Positions 44,902 to 54,113 are shown, numbered from the stretch's first letter. The stretch is DNA of 64,000 nucleotides from Flavivirga amylovorans (GCF_030540875.1 NZ_JAUOEM010000002.1:464926-528925), one strand, 5' to 3'. Notes: generated by a model from the sequence alone, not told the origin. Translations and numbers: made by a program.

Positions 44902-45966
44902 ATGTTTAAATGGATTTTATATTATATTCTGCTTTTTTTCATTTGTATGTCATGTTCAAATGAAAGCGTAAATGAATATGTACCCGTCCCAAGTCCATTA
45001 GAAATCCCTCCGTTTTTTCAAGACAATATACTTGCACCTGTTATTCCCACTGACAATCCTCAAACTGTTGAAGGAATCGCTCTGGGTAAAAAACTATTTT
45101 TCGACCCCATATTATCAGCAGATAATACACAGGCATGTGCAGACTGCCACGCCCCAGAAAATGCATTTTCTGATGCCGACAGATTTAGCGATGGTATAGA
45201 TGGTCTTTTAGGCAATCGTAACTCCATGCCTTTATTTAATTTAGCTTGGAATTACGATGAAAAATTCTTTTGGGATGGTCGCGTGTTTGGGATAGAACAC
45301 CAAGCATTTCAGCCAGTAACAGATCCTTTAGAAATGAATAATACTTGGATGCAAGTAGAACAGAAATTACAACAACATTCAGAGTATCCTAATTTATTCG
45401 AACAGGCATTTGGAACCACAACTATAGATTCCACATTAGTTACTAAAGCCATTGCTCAATTTGAACGTACTTTAATTTCTTCCAATTCAAAATTTGACAA
45501 GTTCCTTTTAAACGAGGCAACTTTAACACCAGAAGAACTTAATGGTTTTAATGTGTTTATGGATGAAACAAAAGGAGATTGCTTTCATTGTCATGGAAGT
45601 GATAAAAACCCTTTGTGGACAGATAATATTTTTCATAATAATGGTCTAGATGCTACTTTTACTGATTTAGGTTTAGGTAAAGTTACCGGAGACCCTGCTG
45701 ACAATGGAAAATTTAAATCCCCTTCATTACGAAATCTAGTATTTACAGCGCCATACATGCATGATGGTCGATTTGAAACACTAGACGAGGTTATAAATCA
45801 TTATAGTGAAGGTTTGCAGAACTCTCCGACTATTGATCCATTAATGAAAAAAGTAGCACAAGGCGGTGCACAGCTTTCAACTCAAGATAAGACAGACTTG
45901 AAAGCCTTTTTACTATCTCTATCTGATTTTGAATTTATAAATAATCCTGCCTTTTCAAATGAATAA
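44902..45966 (+). CDS. MauG/MbnH-like di-heme peroxidase lipoprotein
   Basis: 354 residues. Lipoprotein signal FICMSCSN (Cys18). Two heme c sites: CADCH at 79-83 and CFHCH at 227-231. Cytochrome-c-peroxidase core features include LGKKLFFDPILS, FERTLIS and APYMHDGRFETLDE. The pairing with an MbnP-like gene suggests the MbnH subgroup, an enzyme that modifies its partner by oxidising a Trp; a generic cytochrome-c peroxidase is the alternative. It is the last gene of the operon. Confidence 0.9.
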   Translation: MFKWILYYILLFFICMSCSNESVNEYVPVPSPLEIPPFFQDNILAPVIPTDNPQTVEGIALGKKLFFDPILSADNTQACADCHAPENAFSDADRFSDGIDGLLGNRNSMPLFNLAWNYDEKFFWDGRVFGIEHQAFQPVTDPLEMNNTWMQVEQKLQQHSEYPNLFEQAFGTTTIDSTLVTKAIAQFERTLISSNSKFDKFLLNEATLTPEELNGFNVFMDETKGDCFHCHGSDKNPLWTDNIFHNNGLDATFTDLGLGKVTGDPADNGKFKSPSLRNLVFTAPYMHDGRFETLDEVINHYSEGLQNSPTIDPLMKKVAQGGAQLSTQDKTDLKAFLLSLSDFEFINNPAFSNE

Positions 45967-46388
45967 ACGCTCCATTAGGGTATAAAACCATCTTTTAAAT
46001 GATCATTAAAAATTAATCAGTTTTCACAGATTTTTTATGACATTTTCAGCCCTAAATTTCGCATATCATGATCTATAAAAAACGTATAGTATAGATTCTG
46101 TTCCATATTTGGGCATAACTATTTACATGTAGATAGAATAAATGAATTCTATGTTAAATACTATATGAACCTCAAACTTTTAAAAGCTGAGAGATACTAA
46201 TTTTTGATTAAAGTTATACTAAATTAAAAACTTTTTACTTTTTTTTAATAATTATCCTTTCATCGACAAAAGCTTATTTTAACAGGTTAAAGCCCACAAA
46301 ATTCATTATTATTAGTTAAAAAATTAGAATTTTTCTTTCATATAAGTAAGATTTTACTTAATTTAAAATTCTAAAAAATGTCAGGCTT
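45967..46388. other. Intergenic region, about 420 bp
   Basis: AT-rich, without a convincing ORF, hairpin or repeat. Nothing is identified beyond what could be the promoter of the small Cys/His gene that follows. Confidence 0.5.
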
Positions 46389-46592
46389 ATGAAAACCAAT
46401 GTAACTTCAGCCCTATTTTGCTCTACTTTTGGACACAATTATTTTCGTCTGAATAAAACAAATACTAACACTCCTAAATTGATTTGTAAGTGTTGCAAAA
46501 ACTATTTTAAGTTTAACAAAAATGGAGATATTGTAAAGGTAAAACAGAAACAGAACACTTTGTTTATTGCAAAAGTAAAAAGAATGGTTTAA
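46389..46592 (+). CDS. Small Cys/His protein, third and distant family member
   Basis: 67 residues: FCSTFGHNYFRLNKTNTN and LICKCCKNYFKFNKNGDI, i.e. a Cys, the FGH triplet, then a Cys-x-Cys-Cys-Lys cluster and a Lys-rich tail. It shares the C-x2-FGH and C-C-K features with the tandem genes at 39487 and 39833, but is shorter and more diverged. A terminator hairpin follows. Family and function are unrecognised. Confidence 0.62.
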   Translation: MKTNVTSALFCSTFGHNYFRLNKTNTNTPKLICKCCKNYFKFNKNGDIVKVKQKQNTLFIAKVKRMV

Positions 46593-46620
46593 TAAATTAA
46601 ACCCTAGAATCCCTAAACAC

Positions 46621-46654
46621 AATAAAGAGCTTTGAATTAAGCTCTTTATTTTTT
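46621..46654 (+). terminator. Terminator after the third Cys/His gene
   Basis: AATAAAGAGCTT (46621-46632) and AAGCTCTTTATT (46639-46650), with loop TGAATT and a following T-run. Confidence 0.88.
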
Positions 46655-46724
46655 GATAAGAAAAACCTATAAACCTATATACTAATATAATGTTAGGTTA
46701 TATGGTAATCCATGACTTATATTG

Positions 46725-46732
46725 TATATTTG
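46725..46732 (+). promoter_or_regulatory. Putative -7 element of the suf cluster
   Basis: TATATTTG exactly matches TAnnTTTG, but no good TTG lies 19-21 bases upstream. It is 71 bp before the iscA/sufA start codon. Confidence 0.5.
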
Positions 46733-46802
46733 TACTTTATTTAGAAACTGTCTTAATTAAATCATGTATGAGCACATTTCTAAATCTAAACTAAAAAATA
46801 AT

Positions 46803-47132
46803 ATGATAAAAGTTTCTGATACAGCTAAGAAGAAAGTTATTGAATTAATGACAGATGATGGCTATGATCCTTCTACAGACTACGTACGTGTAGGTGTTAA
46901 GAGTGGTGGTTGTTCTGGGCTATCTTACGATCTAAAGTTCGACAAAGAAAATCAAGAAAATGATAAAATGTTTGAAGATAATGATGTGAAAATTATCGTT
47001 GATAAAAAAAGTTTTTTATACCTAATCGGAACAACACTTGAATATTCCGGAGGATTAAATGGAACAGGGTTCGTATTTAACAATCCTAACGCAAACCGCA
47101 CTTGTGGTTGTGGAGAATCATTTTCACTTTAA
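46803..47132 (+). CDS. sufA: A-type iron-sulfur carrier (HesB/IscA/SufA)
   Basis: 109 residues from the ATG at 46803 (an earlier in-frame ATG at 46764 is less typical). The three cluster-binding cysteines are Cys37 (GGCSGLSY) and Cys101/Cys103 (TCGCGESF). It hands assembled clusters to apo-proteins. First gene of the suf cluster, 48 bp before sufB. Confidence 0.93.
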   Translation: MIKVSDTAKKKVIELMTDDGYDPSTDYVRVGVKSGGCSGLSYDLKFDKENQENDKMFEDNDVKIIVDKKSFLYLIGTTLEYSGGLNGTGFVFNNPNANRTCGCGESFSL

Positions 47133-47180
47133 AAAGCCCATCTAAATCTTCCCAAAGGGAAGGCATAACCAAAAAGAACA

Positions 47181-48632
47181 ATGAGTAACAAATACACAGA
47201 GGACGATTTAAGGGAAGAACTTAAAACCAAAGAATACGAATATGGTTTTTATACTGATATAGAATCAGATACGTTCCCTAATGGTTTAAATGAGGATATT
47301 GTACGTGCTATTTCTCAAAAGAAAGAAGAGCCACAATGGATGACCGATTGGAGATTAGAGGCTTTTCGTGTTTGGAAAGAAATGGACGAACCAGAATGGG
47401 CAAATGTACATTATAAAAAACCAGACTTTCAAGGTATCTCATATTATTCCGCACCAAACAGCAAACCTAAATATGATAGTTTGGATGAAGTAGACCCAGA
47501 GTTATTGGCAACTTTTGAAAAACTGGGTATCTCTTTAGATGAGCAAAAAAAACTTGCTGGTGTCGCTATGGATGTCGTTGTAGATTCCGTTTCAGTAGCA
47601 ACAACATTCAAGAAAACCTTAGGAGAAAAAGGCATTATATTTATGAGTATTTCTGAAGCTATAAAAGAGCACCCAGAATTAGTCAAAAAATATTTAGGTA
47701 CAGTTGTGCCTCAAAAAGACAACTTTTATGCTGCTTTAAACAGTGCTGTATTTAGTGATGGTTCTTTCTGTTACATCCCTAAAGGAGTAAAATGCCCAAT
47801 GGAATTATCAACATATTTTAGGATCAACCAAGCGGGTACTGGGCAATTTGAAAGAACATTAGTCATTGCAGACGAAGGGAGTTATGTAAGTTATCTAGAA
47901 GGTTGTACCGCACCAAGTAGAGACGAAAATCAATTACACGCAGCTGTAGTAGAGCTTATTGCTTTAGACGATGCTGAAATCAAATACTCAACAGTACAAA
48001 ATTGGTACCCTGGAAATGCCGAAGGCAAAGGTGGTGTTTACAATTTTGTAACCAAACGTGGTTTGTGCGAAAAAAATGCGAAAATCTCTTGGACACAGGT
48101 TGAAACAGGATCGGCAGTTACATGGAAATACCCATCATGTATATTAAAAGGTGATAATTCTGTTGGAGAGTTTTATTCAATTGCAGTAACTAATAATTAT
48201 CAACAAGCAGATACTGGAACAAAAATGATTCATTTGGGAAAAAACACCAAATCGACTATCATTTCAAAAGGAATTTCAGCAGGTAAATCACAAAATAGCT
48301 ATCGTGGTTTAGTACAAATAAATTCCAGAGCAGAAAACGCACGTAATTTTTCGCAATGTGATAGCTTGTTAATGGGGAACGAATGTGGAGCACACACGTT
48401 TCCATATATAGAAGCAAAAAATAAATCGGCTAAAATAGAACACGAAGCAACCACTAGTAAAATTGGTGAAGATCAAATTTTCTACTGTAATCAACGAGGT
48501 ATTGATACAGAAAAAGCCATTGCTTTGATTGTAAACGGATTTAGTAAAGAAGTATTAAATAAACTTCCTATGGAATTCGCAGTAGAAGCTCAAAAATTAT
48601 TGGAAATAAGTTTAGAAGGAAGTGTTGGGTAA
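47181..48632 (+). CDS. sufB: Fe-S scaffold subunit SufB
   Basis: 483 residues. The N-terminal part has [20 protein letters not shown] in part, typical of SufB. The C-terminal right-handed beta-helix carries the conserved stretch [20 protein letters not shown] with the Cys used for cluster assembly. It forms a SufBC2D complex with the neighbours. Two dispersed-repeat strings follow before the next gene (48638-48780). Confidence 0.97.
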   Translation: MSNKYTEDDLREELKTKEYEYGFYTDIESDTFPNGLNEDIVRAISQKKEEPQWMTDWRLEAFRVWKEMDEPEWANVHYKKPDFQGISYYSAPNSKPKYDSLDEVDPELLATFEKLGISLDEQKKLAGVAMDVVVDSVSVATTFKKTLGEKGIIFMSISEAIKEHPELVKKYLGTVVPQKDNFYAALNSAVFSDGSFCYIPKGVKCPMELSTYFRINQAGTGQFERTLVIADEGSYVSYLEGCTAPSRDENQLHAAVVELIALDDAEIKYSTVQNWYPGNAEGKGGVYNFVTKRGLCEKNAKISWTQVETGSAVTWKYPSCILKGDNSVGEFYSIAVTNNYQQADTGTKMIHLGKNTKSTIISKGISAGKSQNSYRGLVQINSRAENARNFSQCDSLLMGNECGAHTFPYIEAKNKSAKIEHEATTSKIGEDQIFYCNQRGIDTEKAIALIVNGFSKEVLNKLPMEFAVEAQKLLEISLEGSVG

Positions 48633-48637
48633 AAGTA

Positions 48638-48685
48638 GTTTGCAGTATTCAGTCACAGTTTGCAGTTCGCTCACCTTAACTGAAT
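48638..48685. repeat. 'Cagt'-rich intergenic repeat, copy 1
   Basis: Runs of AGT/CAGT: TTTGCAGTATTCAGTCACAG and TTGCAGTTCGCTC. Similar strings occur at 49911, 50023 and 54035, each in an intergenic gap of this cluster. Confidence 0.6.
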
Positions 48686-48749
48686 ATTCCAAAACCTTAA
48701 AAAATAATAAATAAGCTCTTGTTAAGTACTAAGATAAATTTTAACGAAA

Positions 48750-48780
48750 TGTCACACTGAGCGCAGTCGAAGTGTCTCAT
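48750..48780. repeat. Degenerate fragment of dispersed repeat A
   Basis: TGTCACACTGAGCGCAGTCG is nearly the same as the string TGTCATACTGAGCGCAGCCG at 53617. It lies between sufB and the next lipoprotein gene. Confidence 0.6.
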
Positions 48781-48802
48781 CAAATTAAAACCAAATTTTA
48801 TA

Positions 48803-49147
48803 ATGAAAAAAGCATTTTTTATCGCAATACTTCTGGCAGTATTTATAAGCTGTGAAAAAGGTGAAATAATAAAAGGCGAATTTGTTTACTATGATGGCGC
48901 TGCTGTATTACAAACACAGGATGAGATTTATGGTGTTTTAGTTACAGATAAAATGCACGAACTAAACAAAAAAGCAGAGGCCTTTAAATCAGAACCCACA
49001 GATATGGTTCCTGTAGAAATTAGAGGACGGATTACAAATAAAAAAGACGAAAAAATACTTTGGGAAAATAAGGTTGAAATTGTTGAAATTTTAAACGTAA
49101 CAGCACCGAAGAAAGAAGATAACAACGTTGTAAAACTAGTGAAGTAA
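48803..49147 (+). CDS. Hypothetical lipoprotein inside the suf cluster
   Basis: 114 residues. Lipoprotein signal AVFISCEKGE (Cys about 17), then a compact domain with AAVLQTQDEIYGVLVTDKM and VPVEIRGRITNKKDE, which reads like a small OB-like beta barrel. No family assigned. It is on the same strand, 9 bp before sufC, so co-expression with the suf genes is likely; a direct role in cluster assembly is not supported. Confidence 0.7.
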   Translation: MKKAFFIAILLAVFISCEKGEIIKGEFVYYDGAAVLQTQDEIYGVLVTDKMHELNKKAEAFKSEPTDMVPVEIRGRITNKKDEKILWENKVEIVEILNVTAPKKEDNNVVKLVK

Positions 49148-49156
49148 ATAAAAACT

Positions 49157-49909
49157 ATGTTAAAAATTGATGATTTACACGCAAGTGTTGAAGATAAAAC
49201 CATTTTACAAGGCATCAACCTTGAAGTAAAAGCAGGTGAAGTACATGCCATTATGGGACCTAATGGTTCTGGAAAAAGTACATTGGCTTCTGTTATTGCA
49301 GGAAAAGAAGAATATGAAGTAACTAAAGGTAATATTGAATTTAACGGTGAAGATATTGATGAGTTAGCTGCTGAAGAACGCGCCCACAAAGGCGTGTTTT
49401 TATCGTTTCAATATCCAGTTGAAATCCCTGGTGTCTCTGTTACCAATTTCATGAAAACGGCTATTAACGAATCTAGAAAAGCTAAAGGATTAGAAGACAT
49501 GCCTGCAAAAGATATGCTTAAATTAATTCGTGAAAAGTCTGAACTTTTAGAGATTGATAGAAAATTTTTATCACGTTCTTTAAATGAAGGATTTTCTGGA
49601 GGAGAGAAAAAACGTAACGAAATTTTTCAAATGGCTATGCTAGAACCAAAACTAGCGATCCTTGATGAAACAGATTCTGGTCTTGATATAGATGCTTTGC
49701 GCATTGTTGCAAATGGTGTAAATAAGCTTAAAAATAAAGACAACGCGGTGGTTGTTATTACGCATTACCAACGTTTACTGGACTATATCGTACCAGATTT
49801 TGTACACGTATTATACAATGGCAAAATTGTAAAATCTGGAACTAAAGAACTTGCTCATGAGCTTGAAGAAAAAGGTTATGACTGGATTAAAGAAGAAGTG
49901 AACGCATAG
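49157..49909 (+). CDS. sufC: Fe-S assembly ATPase SufC
   Basis: 250 residues. Walker A GPNGSGKST, ABC signature FSGGEKKRNEIFQM and Walker B LAILDETDSGLD are present, with the SufC-specific continuation ALRIVANGVN. It is the ATPase of the SufBCD scaffold. Confidence 0.97.
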   Translation: MLKIDDLHASVEDKTILQGINLEVKAGEVHAIMGPNGSGKSTLASVIAGKEEYEVTKGNIEFNGEDIDELAAEERAHKGVFLSFQYPVEIPGVSVTNFMKTAINESRKAKGLEDMPAKDMLKLIREKSELLEIDRKFLSRSLNEGFSGGEKKRNEIFQMAMLEPKLAILDETDSGLDIDALRIVANGVNKLKNKDNAVVVITHYQRLLDYIVPDFVHVLYNGKIVKSGTKELAHELEEKGYDWIKEEVNA

Positions 49910-49910
49910 C

Positions 49911-50062
49911 TAGTCCGCAGTATTCAGTTAGCAGTTGGCAGTTTTGCTTACTCAAACCCTGATTACTCTTACTATTCTATTCAAAATAAAACAGCAATAA
50001 ATTACACAGATTTGGTAACGCTTATGACTGCTTACTGAAGACTGATCACTGAAGACTGAGAA
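49911..50062. repeat. 'Cagt'-rich intergenic repeat, copies 2 and 3
   Basis: CCGCAGTATTCAGTTAGCAG and TTGGCAGTTTTGC (49915-49946), then ACTGCTTACTGAAGACTGAT and CACTGAAGACTGAG (50025-50059) in the opposite sense. They fill both ends of the 154-bp gap between sufC and sufD. Confidence 0.65.
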
Positions 50063-50063
50063 A

Positions 50064-51377
50064 ATGGATTTAAAAGAAAAATTATTATCATCCTTTTTAG
50101 TATTTGAAAATCAAGTAGACATTGATAGCTATGTGCACGATGTAAGAAATGATGCTATCAAAATATTTGAAGAAAAAGGCTTTCCCTCAAAAAAAGAAGA
50201 AGCCTGGAAATATACCTCTTTAAATAAAATATTGAAAGAAGATTATAGTGTATTCCCTCAACAGGAAAATGCTATAGAATATAAAGACATTAAAAAATAT
50301 TTTATCCACGATATAGATACCTATAAAATTGTATTTATTGACGGTAAATATTCGTCTCATTTATCGCAAACAACTCACGACGGAATAGATGTTTGCTTAA
50401 TGTCATCAGCACTTACAAAACCTAAGTACCGCATTTTAATTGAAAACTATTTCAATAAGGCAGCAACAAAAGATAGCCTATCATCACTAAACACGGCATT
50501 TTCAAGTGAGGGTGCTTACATTCATATTCCTAAGAACAAATTGGTAGAAAAACCAATTCAGATTCTCCATTTTTCAACAGGAAATGAATCGGCAACTATG
50601 TTACAACCTCGAAATTTGATTGTAGTTGATGAGAATTCACATGTTCAAATTATAGAACGACACCAAAGTTTAAACGATAACCCTGTACTTACAAATAGTG
50701 TTACCGAAATTTTCACAAATAAACGTGCTATTGTTGATTATTATAAAATTCAAAACGATAATTCGAACGCATCTTTAATAGATAATACCTTTATAAAACA
50801 AAAGAAAGAAAGTGTTGCATCAGTTCATACCTTTGCTTTTGGTGGAAAACTAACACGTAACAACTTAAACTTCTTTCAAGAAGGAGAACGCATTGATTCT
50901 ATCTTAAAAGGCGTGACTATTATTGGTGAAAAACAACACGTAGATCACAATACATTAGTGCATCATATAGAACCAAATTGCGAAAGTCATCAAGATTACA
51001 AAGGTATTTTTGGAGAGAATTCAACGGGTGTTTTCAATGGTAAAATTATTGTTGAAAAAGAAGCACAAAAGACCAATGCATTTCAAGCAAACAACAATAT
51101 TTTAATAAGCGATAAAGCAACTATTAATACCAAGCCACAACTTGAAATTTTTGCAGACGACGTTAAATGCTCGCATGGTTGTACCATTGGACAATTAGAC
51201 GAAAGTGCTATGTTTTATATGCGTTCGCGTGGAATTCCAGAAAAAGAAGCCAAAGCACTTTTAATGTATGCCTTTAGTAATAACGTATTAAGCTCGGTTA
51301 AAATTCCCGAAATGAAACAACGTATTACAAAGATTATTGCGAATAAATTAGGTGTTAATCTTGGTTTCGACTTATAA
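50064..51377 (+). CDS. sufD: Fe-S scaffold subunit SufD
   Basis: 437 residues. SufD features include KKEEAWKYTSLNKIL near residue 45, and the C-terminal helix with IFADDVKCSHGCTIGQLDE and YMRSRGIPEKEAKALLMYAF. It lies between sufC and sufS, the conserved order. Confidence 0.96.
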   Translation: MDLKEKLLSSFLVFENQVDIDSYVHDVRNDAIKIFEEKGFPSKKEEAWKYTSLNKILKEDYSVFPQQENAIEYKDIKKYFIHDIDTYKIVFIDGKYSSHLSQTTHDGIDVCLMSSALTKPKYRILIENYFNKAATKDSLSSLNTAFSSEGAYIHIPKNKLVEKPIQILHFSTGNESATMLQPRNLIVVDENSHVQIIERHQSLNDNPVLTNSVTEIFTNKRAIVDYYKIQNDNSNASLIDNTFIKQKKESVASVHTFAFGGKLTRNNLNFFQEGERIDSILKGVTIIGEKQHVDHNTLVHHIEPNCESHQDYKGIFGENSTGVFNGKIIVEKEAQKTNAFQANNNILISDKATINTKPQLEIFADDVKCSHGCTIGQLDESAMFYMRSRGIPEKEAKALLMYAFSNNVLSSVKIPEMKQRITKIIANKLGVNLGFDL

Positions 51378-51384
51378 AATTATT

Positions 51385-51432
51385 TGTCATTCCCCGCTAC
51401 CCGCTGCATCTTCTTGAGCGAAATCAAAAGAC
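51385..51432. repeat. Degenerate fragment of dispersed repeat A
   Basis: TGTCATTCCCCGCTACCCGC then TCTTGAGCGAAATC keep the repeat A start and core. It occupies the 82-bp gap between sufD and sufS. Confidence 0.55.
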
Positions 51433-51459
51433 TACACTATCCAGACTAAACAAAAAGCC

Positions 51460-52674
51460 ATGTTCAACGTACAAGACATAAGAAAAGACTTCCCCATTCT
51501 TTCACGTAAAGTAAATGGTAAACCCCTAGTATATTTCGATAATGCTGCAACATCACAAACACCACAACAAGTTATTGATGCTATTGTAGATTATTATTCC
51601 AACTACAATGCTAACATTCATCGTGGTGTACATACTTTAAGTCAGGAAGCAACCGATTTATACGAACAAGCACGTCATAAAATACAAGCACACTTTAATG
51701 CTAAGTTTTCGCATGAAATCATACTAACATCCGGAACAACACATAGCATCAATTTAGTAGCAAATGGTTTTTCTGCCCTTTTAAAAAAAGGGGATGAGAT
51801 TATTGTTTCAGCTTTAGAGCATCATAGTAATATTGTACCGTGGCAAATGTTATGTGAACGCACTGGAGGCGTCCTCAAAGTCATTCCAATGAATGACCAT
51901 GGTGAATTAGTGATGAGCGACTTCGATAACTTATTATCTGAAAACACAAAACTTGTTTTTGTAAATCATATATCAAATGCTTTAGGAACTATCAACCCTA
52001 TTGAATATATTATAGAAAAAGCACATCAAGTTGGTGCAGCCGTTTTAATTGATGGCGCTCAGTCTTGCCCACATATAAAACCAGATGTTCAAGCATTAGA
52101 CGTTGATTTTTATGTAGCATCAGCTCATAAAATGTGTGGTCCAACAGGAGTTGGCATGCTTTACGGAAAAGAATCTTGGTTAAATAAATTACCACCTTAT
52201 CAAGGAGGAGGTGAAATGATTGCCGAAGTAACGTTTGAAAAAACCACCTATGCAGATTTACCACATAAGTTTGAAGCTGGTACTCCAAATATTGCCGGAG
52301 GTATTGTTTTTGGAGCTGCTATCGATTATATGAACAGTATTGGCTTTGATGCTATAGCTGCTTACGAAAACGACTTGCTAAATTATGCTACAGAAAAGTT
52401 ACTGGAAATAGATGGTTTAAAAATATATGGAACCTCCAAGAACAAAACATCGGTTATCTCTTTTAATTTAGAGAATATACACCCTTACGATGTTGGAACT
52501 ATTTTAGATAAATTAGGAATCGCTGTTCGTACAGGGCATCATTGTGCACAACCTATTATGGATTTTTACTGCATCCCTGGAACTGTTAGAGCCTCTTTTT
52601 CATTTTACAATACAAAGGAAGAGATTGATGCTTTAGTTGAAGGCGTAAAAAAAGCAAAAATGATGCTATTATAA
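51460..52674 (+). CDS. sufS: Cysteine desulfurase SufS
   Basis: 404 residues of the class II, SufS-type desulfurase fold. The PLP lysine is in ASAHKMCGPTGVGM, the conserved sulfur-accepting Cys in VRTGHHCAQPIMDFY (about residue 363), and the cofactor region in HIHRGVHTLSQEAT-like NANIHRGVHTLSQEATD. It releases sulfur from cysteine to SufE. Confidence 0.97.
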   Translation: MFNVQDIRKDFPILSRKVNGKPLVYFDNAATSQTPQQVIDAIVDYYSNYNANIHRGVHTLSQEATDLYEQARHKIQAHFNAKFSHEIILTSGTTHSINLVANGFSALLKKGDEIIVSALEHHSNIVPWQMLCERTGGVLKVIPMNDHGELVMSDFDNLLSENTKLVFVNHISNALGTINPIEYIIEKAHQVGAAVLIDGAQSCPHIKPDVQALDVDFYVASAHKMCGPTGVGMLYGKESWLNKLPPYQGGGEMIAEVTFEKTTYADLPHKFEAGTPNIAGGIVFGAAIDYMNSIGFDAIAAYENDLLNYATEKLLEIDGLKIYGTSKNKTSVISFNLENIHPYDVGTILDKLGIAVRTGHHCAQPIMDFYCIPGTVRASFSFYNTKEEIDALVEGVKKAKMMLL

Positions 52675-52717
52675 ATTTTGGCTTCTTTTTTGTAATGTCC
52701 ATATAAAATCAAATCCT

Positions 52718-53146
52718 ATGAAATACGTTTTTATATTATTAACTCTGGTTTTTGTAGATAATCGCTGTTCAGAATTAAATATAGACCAAGAAGCTATTTC
52801 ATTTGAATATTCGACACAATCAAGAGGTCAATATAAAAATATTAAAATCAATAAAAAGACTATTTCTGTTGTTGATAAAAGAGGTAAAACACCACAAGTT
52901 GAAACATGTAGTGAAGCACATTGGAAGACCCTTTTAAAAGCCGTCAAACTCATTGATGTTGAAAATATACCGAATCTAAAAGCACCTTCAGAAAATCGCT
53001 TTTTCGATGGGGCTGCTATCGCAAGATTAAAAATAATTTACAATGGCACAACATATGAAACACAAGCTTTCGACCATGGAAATCCGCCAAAAGAAATAAA
53101 GGAACTTGTTAAAGAAATACGATCTATTTCAGAAAACATTGAATAG
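52718..53146 (+). CDS. Hypothetical exported protein in the suf cluster
   Basis: 142 residues. The N-terminus MKYVFILLTLVFVDNRCSEL is hydrophobic with a possible, imperfect lipobox at Cys17. The rest is a small alpha/beta domain containing TCSEAHWKTLLKAVKLIDV and RLKIIYNGTTYETQAFDHG. No family recognised. It sits between sufS and sufE on the same strand and is a second exported oddity in this otherwise cytoplasmic operon. Confidence 0.65.
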   Translation: MKYVFILLTLVFVDNRCSELNIDQEAISFEYSTQSRGQYKNIKINKKTISVVDKRGKTPQVETCSEAHWKTLLKAVKLIDVENIPNLKAPSENRFFDGAAIARLKIIYNGTTYETQAFDHGNPPKEIKELVKEIRSISENIE

Positions 53147-53184
53147 GAAACTTTCTTGTTGTATTTTTGTATAAAATTGTTATT

Positions 53185-53607
53185 GTGACTATTGAAGACA
53201 TACAAAACGAAATTATAGACGAATTCTCAATGTTCGATGATTGGGAAGAACGTTATCAATATATGATTGATTTAGGTAAAGATTTACCTTTAATAGACGA
53301 CCAATACAAAACGGACAGCAACATTATTAAGGGTTGCCAAAGTAAAGTTTGGGTACATGCCGAAATGAAAGACAATAAAATAGCCTTTACAGCAGATAGC
53401 GATGCTATTATCACTAAAGGTATCATAGCTATTTTAATACGTACTTTTTCAGATCAGCACCCAAAAGATATTATTGATGCCGACACAGATTTTATAGATA
53501 AAATTGGTTTAAAAGAACACTTGTCTCCCACAAGAGCCAATGGTTTAGTAAGCATGGTAAAACAACTTAAAATGTACGCCATAGCATACCAAACACAACT
53601 TAATTGA
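53185..53607 (+). CDS. sufE: Sulfur acceptor SufE
   Basis: About 140 residues. The start is taken as the GTG at 53185 because it gives the usual N-terminus (IEDIQNEIIDEFSMFDDWEERYQYMIDLGK in part); a TTG at 53167 would add six residues. The acceptor Cys is in KGCQSKVWVHA. It transfers sulfane sulfur from SufS to SufB. Confidence 0.92.
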   Translation: MTIEDIQNEIIDEFSMFDDWEERYQYMIDLGKDLPLIDDQYKTDSNIIKGCQSKVWVHAEMKDNKIAFTADSDAIITKGIIAILIRTFSDQHPKDIIDADTDFIDKIGLKEHLSPTRANGLVSMVKQLKMYAIAYQTQLN

Positions 53608-53616
53608 TTTCCCGTA

Positions 53617-53650
53617 TGTCATACTGAGCGCAGCCGAAGTATCTCAAGTA
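53617..53650. repeat. Degenerate fragment of dispersed repeat A
   Basis: TGTCATACTGAGCGCAGCCG, then AAGTATCTCAAG. Matches the fragment at 48750 and the core of the full element at 6632. Confidence 0.6.
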
Positions 53651-53706
53651 AGAGTAAGAATTAAAATAAGATTTCCGTTTTCACGGAAATGAAAAAAAGT
53701 ATAATT

Positions 53707-54033
53707 ATGAGCGAAACAACAATAGATACAAACGCCTTAGGCGAAAAAATAGTAAACGTTTTAAAAACTATTTACGATCCGGAAATACCAGTTGATATTT
53801 ACGAATTGGGTTTAATTTATGACGTATTTGTTAACGAAGATTACGATGTGAAAATACTAATGACCTTAACAACTCCAAACTGCCCAGTTGCAGAAACGTT
53901 GCCATTAGAAGTTGAAGAAAAAGTAAAATCTTTGAACGATGTTAAAAGTGCCGAAGTTGAAATCACCTTCGACCCACCTTGGACGCAGGAATTAATGAGC
54001 GAGGAAGCTAAATTGGAACTAGGAATGCTTTAA
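53707..54033 (+). CDS. Iron-sulfur assembly protein, MIP18/SufT family
   Basis: 108 residues from the ATG at 53707 (an earlier in-frame ATG at 53689 is possible). DUF59 domain with YDPEIPVDIYELGLIYDV and TTPNCPVAETLPLEVEE; the Cys in NCPVA and the C-terminal DPPWTQELMSEEAKLELG are diagnostic. It assists maturation of Fe-S proteins and completes this suf gene set. Confidence 0.93.
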   Translation: MSETTIDTNALGEKIVNVLKTIYDPEIPVDIYELGLIYDVFVNEDYDVKILMTLTTPNCPVAETLPLEVEEKVKSLNDVKSAEVEITFDPPWTQELMSEEAKLELGML

Positions 54034-54034
54034 G

Positions 54035-54075
54035 CACAGTTAGCAGTAATCAGTCTCAGTGTCCAGTCGTATTTT
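54035..54075. repeat. 'Cagt'-rich intergenic repeat, copy 4
   Basis: CACAGTTAGCAGTAATCAGT, then CTCAGTGTCCAGTCG, between the SufT-like gene and the DUF2480 gene. Confidence 0.6.
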
Positions 54076-54113
54076 CTGGTAGACATATCAAAATAATTTA
54101 ACAACTTATATTT

